From Chryseobacterium gleum (lineage in GTDB: Bacteria > Bacteroidota > Bacteroidia > Flavobacteriales_D > Crocinitomicaceae), in NCBI GenBank assembly GCA_945877005.1, contig CAMCQL010000009.1:1-20616 (forward strand): DNA of 20,616 bases, read 5' to 3'. Below, one piece after another: positions 1-6,041 of this stretch. The translations under genes were made by a program, and so were the position numbers. Numbering within the stretch: position 1 is the first letter of the stretch; each line of letters opens with the position of its first letter. Under the pieces are notes generated by a model. The model was not told where the DNA came from and ran no database searches. It saw nothing but the letters and a program-made list of their open reading frames with translations.

Positions 1-902
1 AGTAAAGCTTCTAAACTTCCAACCAAAGCAAACATGATTACGTATTTAATAAATGTTCCGATTTGATTTAATCCGTCAAAGCTTACTTTTACTCCTATAA
101 TATCAAAAAACCCTTTATCAAAACTCACTAAAGGATTGAATGCTTTAACTAGAATTCCGTTTTCAGTATGTTCTGGCACATTGTGAATTCCCATTAGTCT
201 TGCTAAAGGAATTGCAACAATTAATACAACTAATGGAGCCGGAATTTTTTTAAGAAATCCTCTTTTAATCATCGGCCAACCAAATACAATGCCTAGACTA
301 ATTAAACCGATAATAGCAACCTCTTTGTGAATAAAAAAATGTGAGAGTGTGGAAGGAATTAATTCTAAAAGCTCTAAAGGTTCTACTATAGATTTACCAT
401 CATGTGTCAAAGGATTTATTCCTGCTAGTAGGTGAATTTGTTTACTAAAGATAATGATTCCTATTGCTGCAAGCATCCCGTGCACAGCTGAAAGCGGAAA
501 AAAATCACTTAGTTTCCCTAATTTTAACACACCAAATAACACCTGAAAAACACCAGCTATCACTATGGCTCCTAGTGCCATGTGCCAACCTTCTTCACCA
601 CCACCAAAATCTGTCACTGATCCAGCCACAATTACAATTAATCCCGCAGCAGGTCCTTTTATTGTTAATTTTGATCCTGCAATAAGGCTCACTAGAATCC
701 CACCAACCATCGCTGTTACCAATCCATAAATTGCCGGAAATTCACTAGCTTTTGCAATACCTAAACTCAGGGGTAAGGCAAGTAAAAAGACCAAAAAACC
801 AGATAAAGCATCTGAAGTAAAGTTTTCTTTTAAACCTTGTATTCCATCTTTTGGAATCTTCATTTTATTTTTTGTATTCATTTTATTGAAATTTAAATTC
901 AT
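1..902 (-). CDS. SulP-family anion transporter, C-terminus cut by window edge
   Basis: Translating the minus strand from 902 gives 300 complete codons with no stop, running off the left edge. The protein is the N-terminal membrane half of a SulP transporter: LALPLSLGIAKAS (about residues 41-53), KGPAAGLI (82-89), HGMLAAIGI (141-149) and VGSLEAL at the cut. These line up with the same motifs in the complete SulP encoded at 2256-3827, so this is a diverged paralog. SulP proteins move sulfate, bicarbonate or other anions; the substrate cannot be read from sequence. I chose the ATG at 902 because it overlaps the stop of the upstream gene (TGATG, TGA at 904-902), which suggests translational coupling. 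In-frame ATGs at 881 and 863 are alternatives and give a leader of more usual length. The STAS domain, if present, lies outside the window. Confidence 0.9.
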   Translation of the reverse strand, partial: MNLNFNKMNTKNKMKIPKDGIQGLKENFTSDALSGFLVFLLALPLSLGIAKASEFPAIYGLVTAMVGGILVSLIAGSKLTIKGPAAGLIVIVAGSVTDFGGGEEGWHMALGAIVIAGVFQVLFGVLKLGKLSDFFPLSAVHGMLAAIGIIIFSKQIHLLAGINPLTHDGKSIVEPLELLELIPSTLSHFFIHKEVAIIGLISLGIVFGWPMIKRGFLKKIPAPLVVLIVAIPLARLMGIHNVPEHTENGILVKAFNPLVSFDKGFFDIIGVKVSFDGLNQIGTFIKYVIMFALVGSLEAL

Positions 903-1306
903 CAACTTGATTTGTATGCAACTGAATGATAGGTTTTTACATGAGGACCTAAAAACAACCTAGCATACATTCTAACCAAAGCCAATCCATCTATAATTAA
1001 ACTTATAGACAAGAAAAAAGCTAAAAAATATTGATCTTCTTTAACAGAAGAGAAAATTAAGTCTTCCCCAATCATTGTTGGAGTAATTGGAAATCCAGCC
1101 ATTCCTAAACAAGCAAGCAAGAAGACAAATGCGGTACGAGGGTACTCAAAAGAATGCCCTTGAAATCGAGCAAGTATCTTTAAAAGATTATATCTTTTTA
1201 AACGCTTTGCAAAGCTTTCAAGACCAACCCTTTCCTGCGATGGTAGATACTTTTTAATTTGTTGAATGGTAGACATTAGATTAAACCCCTCTTCTTTGGT
1301 TTCCAT
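902..1306 (-). CDS. C-terminal fragment of a NuoL/DabB-like proton-translocating membrane protein
   Basis: This 134-residue product is hydrophobic from about residue 57. The stretch AGFPITPTMIGEDLIF followed by a second membrane segment and ALVRMYARLFLGP aligns by eye with the nuoL product of this window (SGIPPFSGFFSKDEILAHA, then MFRLFFLTFFG). That region of NuoL is near helices TM12-13. Members of this antiporter-like family, including DabB of the DAB inorganic-carbon system and NuoL, are usually 450-650 residues, so the N-terminal three quarters with the proton-channel Glu and Lys are absent. A same-frame stop lies 24 bases upstream of the ATG, so it does not simply extend. The frame is otherwise open and ends in a TGATG overlap with the SulP gene. 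It may be a decayed remnant or a short retained subunit. Met12 is an alternative start. Confidence 0.6.
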   Translation of the reverse strand: METKEEGFNLMSTIQQIKKYLPSQERVGLESFAKRLKRYNLLKILARFQGHSFEYPRTAFVFLLACLGMAGFPITPTMIGEDLIFSSVKEDQYFLAFFLSISLIIDGLALVRMYARLFLGPHVKTYHSVAYKSS

Positions 1307-1342
1307 AACAATAACTGTGAAGAAAATTCATTAAAATCATCG

Positions 1343-1379
1343 AATGTGAATTGAGATTCACATTTGGTGATTAAATCAC
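1343..1379. repeat. Two adjacent palindromes between the small exported gene and the NuoL-like fragment
   Basis: AATGTGAA at 1343-1350 pairs perfectly with TTCACATT at 1357-1364 around a 6-base loop. Three bases on, GTGATT at 1367-1372 pairs with AATCAC at 1374-1379 around a single base. Both share a GTGA...TCAC core, and the second covers the stop codon of the 1376-1726 gene. No T-run follows on either strand, so a standard intrinsic terminator is unlikely. It may be an mRNA processing or attenuation hairpin inside the minus-strand operon, or tandem protein-binding sites. Confidence 0.45.
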
Positions 1380-1726
1380 AGCAATATATGTCTTACAAAC
1401 AACCATTTAGGAATTGAGGTTGTTGAATTATTTCGAGTTCTAAGTAGGTTCGTTTTTGATTTTCTCAGAATAAAGAAACCTTGACTATCGAACAGTTGAA
1501 AATAATTATTATCAGTAACAAGATGAAGGTCTTGAATATCTTCCTCATCTTCTTCTATGTCCTCAAAGAAATTGGTAATATTTTCAGATACCTGATGTTT
1601 TTGGAAATGAATCTTTTTATTAGATGAAATGGATGCCGCATTTAATGAAAATACATTTAAGAGTAATATAAATAGCAAAGTACATGCTGTAAATACACTC
1701 AATAAACGTGCTGTCATCAATTTCAT
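1376..1726 (-). CDS. Small exported acidic protein of unknown function (left arm)
   Basis: I do not recognise a named family. The 116-residue product begins with a basic N-terminus and a hydrophobic segment at about residues 7-29 ending SLNA, consistent with a signal peptide. A lysine- and histidine-bearing linker, an acidic cluster at about 55-66 (EDIEEDEEDIQD), an aromatic stretch (NNYFQLFDSQGFFILRK) and a basic C-terminus follow. It has the same length and the same order of parts as the divergent gene at 1845-2195, so the two look like paralogs. The next gene on the same strand starts 69 bases downstream, so co-transcription with the NuoL-like fragment and SulP is likely. A good promoter box lies only 4 bases before this ATG; the ATG at codon 4 (1717) would leave a short leader and may be the true start. 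Confidence 0.6.
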   Translation of the reverse strand: MKLMTARLLSVFTACTLLFILLLNVFSLNAASISSNKKIHFQKHQVSENITNFFEDIEEDEEDIQDLHLVTDNNYFQLFDSQGFFILRKSKTNLLRTRNNSTTSIPKWLFVRHILL

Positions 1727-1730
1727 GGTC

Positions 1731-1759
1731 CAAATTTAGTGTTTAATTAATTATCACAA
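1731..1759 (-). promoter_or_regulatory. Bacteroidota-type promoter for the left arm
   Basis: On the minus strand, TTG (1759-1757), an 18-base spacer and TAAATTTG (1738-1731) match the Bacteroidota housekeeping consensus, in which a TTTG-like -33 box precedes TAnnTTTG at -7. Transcription would begin around 1724-1727, at or next to the annotated ATG (1726), implying a leaderless message or use of the in-frame ATG at 1717. Confidence 0.5.
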
Positions 1760-1795
1760 TTTGTTTTATTTCATTAAAAATTTTAATTTAAATCA

Positions 1796-1826
1796 TTAGT
1801 TCATTTAATATCTATCTTTATATTTG
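1796..1826 (+). promoter_or_regulatory. Bacteroidota-type promoter for the right arm
   Basis: TATATTTG at 1819-1826 fits the TAnnTTTG -7 consensus exactly. A weak -33 partner, TTAG, lies at 1796-1799, 19 bases upstream. The predicted start near 1832 gives a leader of about a dozen bases before the ATG at 1845. It faces away from the minus-strand promoter at 1731-1759, so the shared region of about 60 bases between them could hold a common operator. Confidence 0.45.
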
Positions 1827-1844
1827 TTACCTTAAGTAATCATA

Positions 1845-2195
1845 ATGATTATGAATCAAATTAAACAGTTATTTTTCTTGGTGTTATTGTTGGCGATTAG
1901 CTTTACAAGAATGTCGTGCGTTTTTGCCGCGTTAAGTAATTCAAAATTTGATATTTCTAAAGATTTTATTTTATCCGATGAGTCAGAATCTGAGTCAGAA
2001 AGTGAGAATGAAAGCGAGAATGAGACAAGTATTGAAAGTATTCAGATTTTATCGAATCAATTGAACTTTTTTACGTTACAGAAGTTTCAAGGTGTTTCTT
2101 CTGTTTTTTCATTGCGTTCCCTGCGTCAATATAGGGGGAATTCATATGCATCTCCAATTTTAGGTTGTTTTACACCTCCTCCAATAAATAAATAG
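1845..2195 (+). CDS. Small exported acidic Ser/Glu-rich protein of unknown function (right arm)
   Basis: No named family is recognised. The 116-residue product has a hydrophobic N-terminal segment at about residues 8-28 (LFFLVLLLAISF, then SCVFA) consistent with a signal peptide. A Ser/Glu/Asn tract runs from 46 to 60, followed by NQLNFFTLQKFQG and a basic region, and it ends in a Pro-rich tail (CFTPPP). The order of parts and exact length match the divergent gene at 1376-1726. If Cys25 were a lipobox cysteine, the preceding RMS would be a poor match, so a plain signal peptide is preferred. The tract could bind divalent cations, but that is a guess. It is the first gene of the right arm; SulP starts 60 bases after it. 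ATG 1851 is an alternative start. Confidence 0.6.
   Translation: MIMNQIKQLFFLVLLLAISFTRMSCVFAALSNSKFDISKDFILSDESESESESENESENETSIESIQILSNQLNFFTLQKFQGVSSVFSLRSLRQYRGNSYASPILGCFTPPPINK
1980..2024 (+). repeat. Ser/Glu low-complexity coding tract
   Basis: Fifteen codons alternate Glu with Ser or Asn. The serine codons vary (TCA, TCT, AGT, AGC) and so do the glutamate codons (GAG, GAA), so the DNA is not a clean tandem repeat. This suggests that the acidic protein pattern is kept by selection rather than created by recent slippage. Confidence 0.7.
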
Positions 2196-2211
2196 GCTCG
2201 ATTTAATTTTT

Positions 2212-2225
2212 ACTCCAATAGGAGT
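2212..2225 (+). other. Small hairpin in the gap between the exported protein gene and SulP
   Basis: ACTCC (2212-2216) and GGAGT (2221-2225) pair around AATA. A TAATAATTTTT tail follows, so it could act as a weak attenuator in the 60-base gap before SulP. The GGAG lies about 30 bases from the ATG, too far to be a ribosome binding site. Confidence 0.3.
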
Positions 2226-2255
2226 GTAATAATTTTTCACTATTTCATTTATATT

Positions 2256-3827
2256 ATGTTTTCTATATTTAAGAATTGGAAGGAAGATCTTCCTGCAAGT
2301 TTTGTCGTGTTTTTTGTTGCATTACCTTTATGCTTAGGTGTTGCCTATGCTTCTACTGGTGACGAAACGAAGTTGTTTACTGGAATTATTGCGGGTGCAA
2401 TAGGTGGTATTGTTGTTGGTGCAATTAGTAATTCAAGGTTAGGTGTATCAGGTCCTGCAGCAGGTTTAATAACGATTGTATTAAGTGCAATTTCAACATT
2501 AGGGAGCTATGAAGCTTTTTTAACTGCAGTAGTAATCGCTGGTATTTTACAAGTGATCGCTGGTAGTTTAGGGTTTGGAATATTAAGTAACTTCTTTGCA
2601 TCCTCTGTGATTAAAGGAATGCTAGCAGCAATTGGTATCACATTGATATTGAAAGAAGTGCCTCATGCAGTGGGTTACGATGCTGATTTTATGGGGGATG
2701 AATCCTTTTTACAAAGTGATGGTCACAATACGTTTTCTGAAATCCTGTTTGCAATTTCTAAATTTAGTCCAGGTGCAATTATTATTAGTGTATTATCACT
2801 CGTAATTATACTTGTGTTTGAATTAGAAAAGTTTAAAAACTCAAAATTCACGAAGATTGTTCCTAGCGCTTTGATTGTAGTTCTTGTAGGCATTTTATCT
2901 AATCAACTTTTTTATGTTTTAGATTCACCATTTTATTTAAAGTCGCAACATTTGGTTCAGTTACCTTCTATTTCTTCGTTGGGTGCTATTTCAACGCTTT
3001 TTTATTTTCCTGATTTTTCAACATTGTTGTCGCTTGATGTCTATAAAGTTGCGGTAGTGATTTTTATTGTTGCAAGTTTAGAATCATTGTTAAGTGTTGA
3101 AGCGACAGATAAGATGGATACGAAGAAAAAACGTACAAATGGTAGTCGTGAGTTGATTGCGCAAGGTGTTGGTAACACACTTTCAGGTTTAATTGGAGGA
3201 TTACCTGTAACACAAGTAATTGTTCGTAGTTCAGCCAATATTTCTGCAGGAGCTGAATCTAAATTATCGGCTATTTTACACGGTGTTATTTTAATTGTTT
3301 GCGCAGTTTTTATTCCATCCATCCTGAATCTAATTCCTTTAGCTTCTTTAGCGACAATTTTAATTTTGGTGGGATATAAATTATCAAAGTTAGGGTTATA
3401 TAAACGAATGTATTTATTAGGAATAGAGCAATTTCTTCCCTTCGTTGTGACGATTATAAGTGTATTATTAACTGATTTATTAAATGGAATTGCAATCGGT
3501 ATGGCTGTTGCAATTTTCTTTATTCTTAGAAAGAAGTTTAGAAATAAATGTCGTGTGGAAAAAACATTTGACATTTCTGAAAACAAAGACAAATATATTA
3601 TACGCTTGTCGGAAGAAGTATCTTTTCTAAATAAAGCAAATATCGCTAAAACATTAAAAAAAATACCAGAAGATGCTTTGCTGGTAATCGACGGGTCGAA
3701 TACACAAGAATTGGATTATGATATTTTAGAGTTGATCAATGAATACATTTTTTATACTGCTCCAAGTAAAAATATCGAAGTAAAAAGAATTAGAATTAAA
3801 AAAATTATACCTTCAAATACACATTAA
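2256..3827 (+). CDS. SulP-family anion (probable bicarbonate) transporter with STAS domain
   Basis: This inner-membrane transporter of 523 residues is a normal SulP length. Motifs in order are VALPLCLGVAYAS (21-33), SGPAAGLI (65-72), VIKGMLAAIGI (118-128), VASLESLLSVEATDKMD (272-288) and GLIGGLPVTQVIVRSSANISAG (311-332), the conserved SulP core of the UraA-like fold. A cytosolic STAS domain occupies about 446-505 (RLSEEVSFLNKA, then LLVIDGSN). SulP proteins carry sulfate, bicarbonate and related anions. The carbonic anhydrase gene begins 3 bases after the stop, which favours bicarbonate as substrate, as in BicA-type SulP systems; this is inference from context. The transporter would bring in bicarbonate for carboxylases or pH balance. 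It likely shares the promoter upstream of the small exported protein gene. Confidence 0.93.
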   Translation: MFSIFKNWKEDLPASFVVFFVALPLCLGVAYASTGDETKLFTGIIAGAIGGIVVGAISNSRLGVSGPAAGLITIVLSAISTLGSYEAFLTAVVIAGILQVIAGSLGFGILSNFFASSVIKGMLAAIGITLILKEVPHAVGYDADFMGDESFLQSDGHNTFSEILFAISKFSPGAIIISVLSLVIILVFELEKFKNSKFTKIVPSALIVVLVGILSNQLFYVLDSPFYLKSQHLVQLPSISSLGAISTLFYFPDFSTLLSLDVYKVAVVIFIVASLESLLSVEATDKMDTKKKRTNGSRELIAQGVGNTLSGLIGGLPVTQVIVRSSANISAGAESKLSAILHGVILIVCAVFIPSILNLIPLASLATILILVGYKLSKLGLYKRMYLLGIEQFLPFVVTIISVLLTDLLNGIAIGMAVAIFFILRKKFRNKCRVEKTFDISENKDKYIIRLSEEVSFLNKANIAKTLKKIPEDALLVIDGSNTQELDYDILELINEYIFYTAPSKNIEVKRIRIKKIIPSNTH

Positions 3828-3830
3828 ATT

Positions 3831-4478
3831 ATGGATAAGTTATATACAAATTTATTAGAAAACAATAAAAGATGGGTTGCAAAACAATTGGAAATTGACC
3901 CTGAATTTTTTGAAAATTTAGCAAAAGGGCAAAAACCACCTTTATTATGGATTGGGTGTGCTGATTCAAGAGTACCTGCAAATGAAATCATTGGTGCACA
4001 GCCAGGAGAGGTTTTTGTTCATAGAAACATAGCAAACATGGTAATTCACTCTGATATGAACATGTTAAGTGTTTTAGATTACGCAATCAATGTTCTTGAA
4101 GTAAAACACGTGATTGTATGCGGTCATTATGGTTGTGGGGGAGTACAAACAGCGATGAAAAATGTCCACATTGGAATTATCGATAATTGGATCCGTCATA
4201 TTAAAGATGTCTATCGATTGAATCAGGAAGAATTAAATGCGATTACGAATGAAAAAGAGCGTTTTGATCGTTTTGTCGAAATCAATGTGATTGAGCAAGT
4301 AAAAGATTTAGCTAAAACCTCAATTGTTCAAGGGGCATGGAAAAACGGCAAAAAGTTTGGTATACACGGTTGGGTATATGGAATTGAAAACGGATATATC
4401 AAAGATTTAAACATATCCATGTTTGATGATTCTGAACTGCCAGATGTGTATAAATTAGAGTTTACGAATCGTTATTAA
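3831..4478 (+). CDS. Beta-class carbonic anhydrase
   Basis: This 215-residue protein interconverts CO2 and bicarbonate with a zinc ion, probably in the cytoplasm since no signal peptide is visible. Zinc ligands are Cys43 (in CADSR), His99 and Cys102 (in CGHYGCGG), and the Asp45-Arg47 catalytic pair is intact. Other beta-class hallmarks are GEVFVHRNIANMV (59-71) and VLDYAINVL (81-89). The tail with GIHGWVYGIENGYIKDL is typical of the bacterial can/cynT-like group, and length is normal. The ATG sits 3 bases after the SulP stop, so the two are almost certainly co-translated. A linked pair lets the enzyme equilibrate the imported bicarbonate with CO2. Its stop overlaps the stop of the convergent RidA gene by 4 bases. 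Confidence 0.96.
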   Translation: MDKLYTNLLENNKRWVAKQLEIDPEFFENLAKGQKPPLLWIGCADSRVPANEIIGAQPGEVFVHRNIANMVIHSDMNMLSVLDYAINVLEVKHVIVCGHYGCGGVQTAMKNVHIGIIDNWIRHIKDVYRLNQEELNAITNEKERFDRFVEINVIEQVKDLAKTSIVQGAWKNGKKFGIHGWVYGIENGYIKDLNISMFDDSELPDVYKLEFTNRY

Positions 4479-4852
4479 ATTATTACTGCAGCGATACATT
4501 CAATTTCTACTGAACACCCATAATGTAAGTTAGCACAAGGAACAACCACTCGAGCTGGTTTATGGTTTCCTAAGAAGTTAGTGTATACATTGTTTATTTT
4601 CTCCCATAAATCAATATTACTGGTATAAATAGTAAATTTAATGGTATGGGAGAGATTACTATGAGCTGATTCTAGAATTAGTTGTATGTTTTTCATACAT
4701 AATTCAGTTTGATTCTCAATATTACCTAATTCAATACTTCCATCTTGTTTGATAGGAAGTTGACCCGATACGTATACAATTTGGTTGTGAACGATTGCAG
4801 GAGTGTAATGTCCTTTAGGGAGAGCTAAGTCCTTTGGTTGTATGTATTCCAT
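4475..4852 (-). CDS. RidA/YjgF-family enamine/imine deaminase
   Basis: This 125-residue protein is full length for the family. RidA proteins hydrolyse reactive enamine and imine intermediates, such as those released by PLP-dependent dehydratases, and form trimers in the cytosol. The family's VYVSGQLP core is at about 26-33. The substrate-binding arginine is Arg101 in PAR, matching E. coli Arg105, and SVEIECIA (114-121) holds the conserved Glu. The segment after the Arg reads PCANLHYGCSVEIE rather than the usual VxxLPxGxxVEIE, so substrate preference may differ from classical RidA. The gene is monocistronic, facing away from the AI-2E family gene across a 160-base gap and meeting the carbonic anhydrase gene tail to tail. 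Confidence 0.93.
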   Translation of the reverse strand: MEYIQPKDLALPKGHYTPAIVHNQIVYVSGQLPIKQDGSIELGNIENQTELCMKNIQLILESAHSNLSHTIKFTIYTSNIDLWEKINNVYTNFLGNHKPARVVVPCANLHYGCSVEIECIAAVII

Positions 4853-5012
4853 TATTTTAGTAATTGATTGTATGTAAAAATAGAAACTCTTTTTTTTCTT
4901 TTTCGTATAAAAAGTACAATAGATTTAAATTAATAGGAATATTCACGTTCTTTATTGAAGATGAGGTGAGTAATTGATTTCCGATTTGTAGTAAAATAAT
5001 ATAGATAAATCC

Positions 5013-6041
5013 ATGAAGAGTACATCTTATTCCAATACGATCTTACTGCTTATTGGAGTTGGTTTTATATTATTTATCGCTAAATCTATCTTTATTCCTG
5101 TAATTTTTTCTCTTTTATTGTATTTTTTAATTGGTGCAATACGTAGATTTTTAGACAAAAACAGTACATTAAAAACGAAAGTGCCTTCATGGTTTAAAAA
5201 TTTATTTTCTGCATTCCTTATATTTTCTTCACTCGGATTTTTGATCAGTTCTATCTATTCAAACGGTTACGATTTTATTCATTCATTAGAGAAATACCAG
5301 GGTAATTTGGAACGTATGATGCTTAAAATTGAACATCAATTTAATCTAAATATTTCTTCTCAAATTGAAGAAAGTATCAATAAGTTTAATCTTTCAAATC
5401 ACATAAATACTATAATTGATTCCATTACAAGTACTTTTGGAAGTTTAATTATTGTATTATTTTATGTGCTTTTTTTCTTTTTAGAAGAGTCTAATTTTAA
5501 GAAAAAAATGCGTTTAGTCTTCTCGGATGAACAGAAAAGAATCGAGACAGAATTGTTGTTTAAAAACATTCAAAAATCAATTACAAATTACATAGGTTTA
5601 AAATCTTTTATAAGTTTTTTATCATCTATTATTTGCTTCATTTTACTTTATTTTTATCATATTGATTCTCCTTTTTTATGGGCAATTTGTATTTTTATTT
5701 TCAATTTTATTCCTGTTGTTGGCCCTTTTTTAGCGGTAATTTTACCTTCATTTTTTGCTTTAATTCAGTTCGAAAATTTTCAAATTTCGATTTATCTTTT
5801 ACTTTTTTTGAGTATAATTCAACTTGTAATTGGTAATTTTTTAGAACCTAAATTACTAGGAAATTCATTAAATATTAGCCCTCTTGTAGCCTTGATTTCT
5901 CTCTCAATTTGGGGTGCAATTTGGGGTGTAGTTGGCATGGTGTTAAGTGTTCCTTTTACGGTAATTATTATTATTTTATTAGCTCATTTTAGTTCTACCA
6001 AATCAGTAGCTATTATGTTGTCGAATAAGGGAGATGTGTAA
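5013..6041 (+). CDS. AI-2E/PerM-family membrane transporter
   Basis: This 342-residue polytopic inner-membrane protein is of normal length for the PF01594 family. Paired N-terminal helices lie at about 9-43 and a third at 64-82. A charged amphipathic middle region (90-140) follows, then further helices and the signature NFIPVVGPFLA (231-241) and NFLEPKLLGNSL (275-286). The family exports or imports small molecules, including AI-2 in E. coli TqsA, or acts as Na+/H+ antiporters; its role here cannot be assigned, and no luxS-type gene is nearby. It is the first gene of a three-gene operon. The protease gene starts either 8 bases before or 4 bases after its stop. Confidence 0.9.
   Translation: MKSTSYSNTILLLIGVGFILFIAKSIFIPVIFSLLLYFLIGAIRRFLDKNSTLKTKVPSWFKNLFSAFLIFSSLGFLISSIYSNGYDFIHSLEKYQGNLERMMLKIEHQFNLNISSQIEESINKFNLSNHINTIIDSITSTFGSLIIVLFYVLFFFLEESNFKKKMRLVFSDEQKRIETELLFKNIQKSITNYIGLKSFISFLSSIICFILLYFYHIDSPFLWAICIFIFNFIPVVGPFLAVILPSFFALIQFENFQISIYLLLFLSIIQLVIGNFLEPKLLGNSLNISPLVALISLSIWGAIWGVVGMVLSVPFTVIIIILLAHFSSTKSVAIMLSNKGDV

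Noticed and set aside
464..685. 73-codon plus-strand open frame with a Leu/Gln-rich product
   Set aside because: It lies opposite the conserved SulP coding sequence on the minus strand, and its low-complexity product is the complement of membrane-helix codons.
1307..1375. Possible continuation of the NuoL-like fragment upstream in another frame (about 36 codons ending in WKPKKRGLI before a stop)
   Set aside because: The reading has no initiator and no visible similarity to the family, and it begins just after a stop. I cannot support a frameshift.
1980..2024. CRISPR or short tandem repeat array
   Set aside because: It is a coding Ser/Glu tract with varied codons, with no spacers or constant repeat unit.
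3041..3592. 183-codon open frame on the minus strand inside the SulP gene
   Set aside because: It is antisense to conserved SulP helices and the start of the STAS region. Its translation has no recognisable domain.
1..4478. Recently transferred genomic island
   Set aside because: Base composition and codon use look like the neighbouring nuo genes, and no integrase, tRNA, direct repeat or insertion sequence flanks the region within the window.
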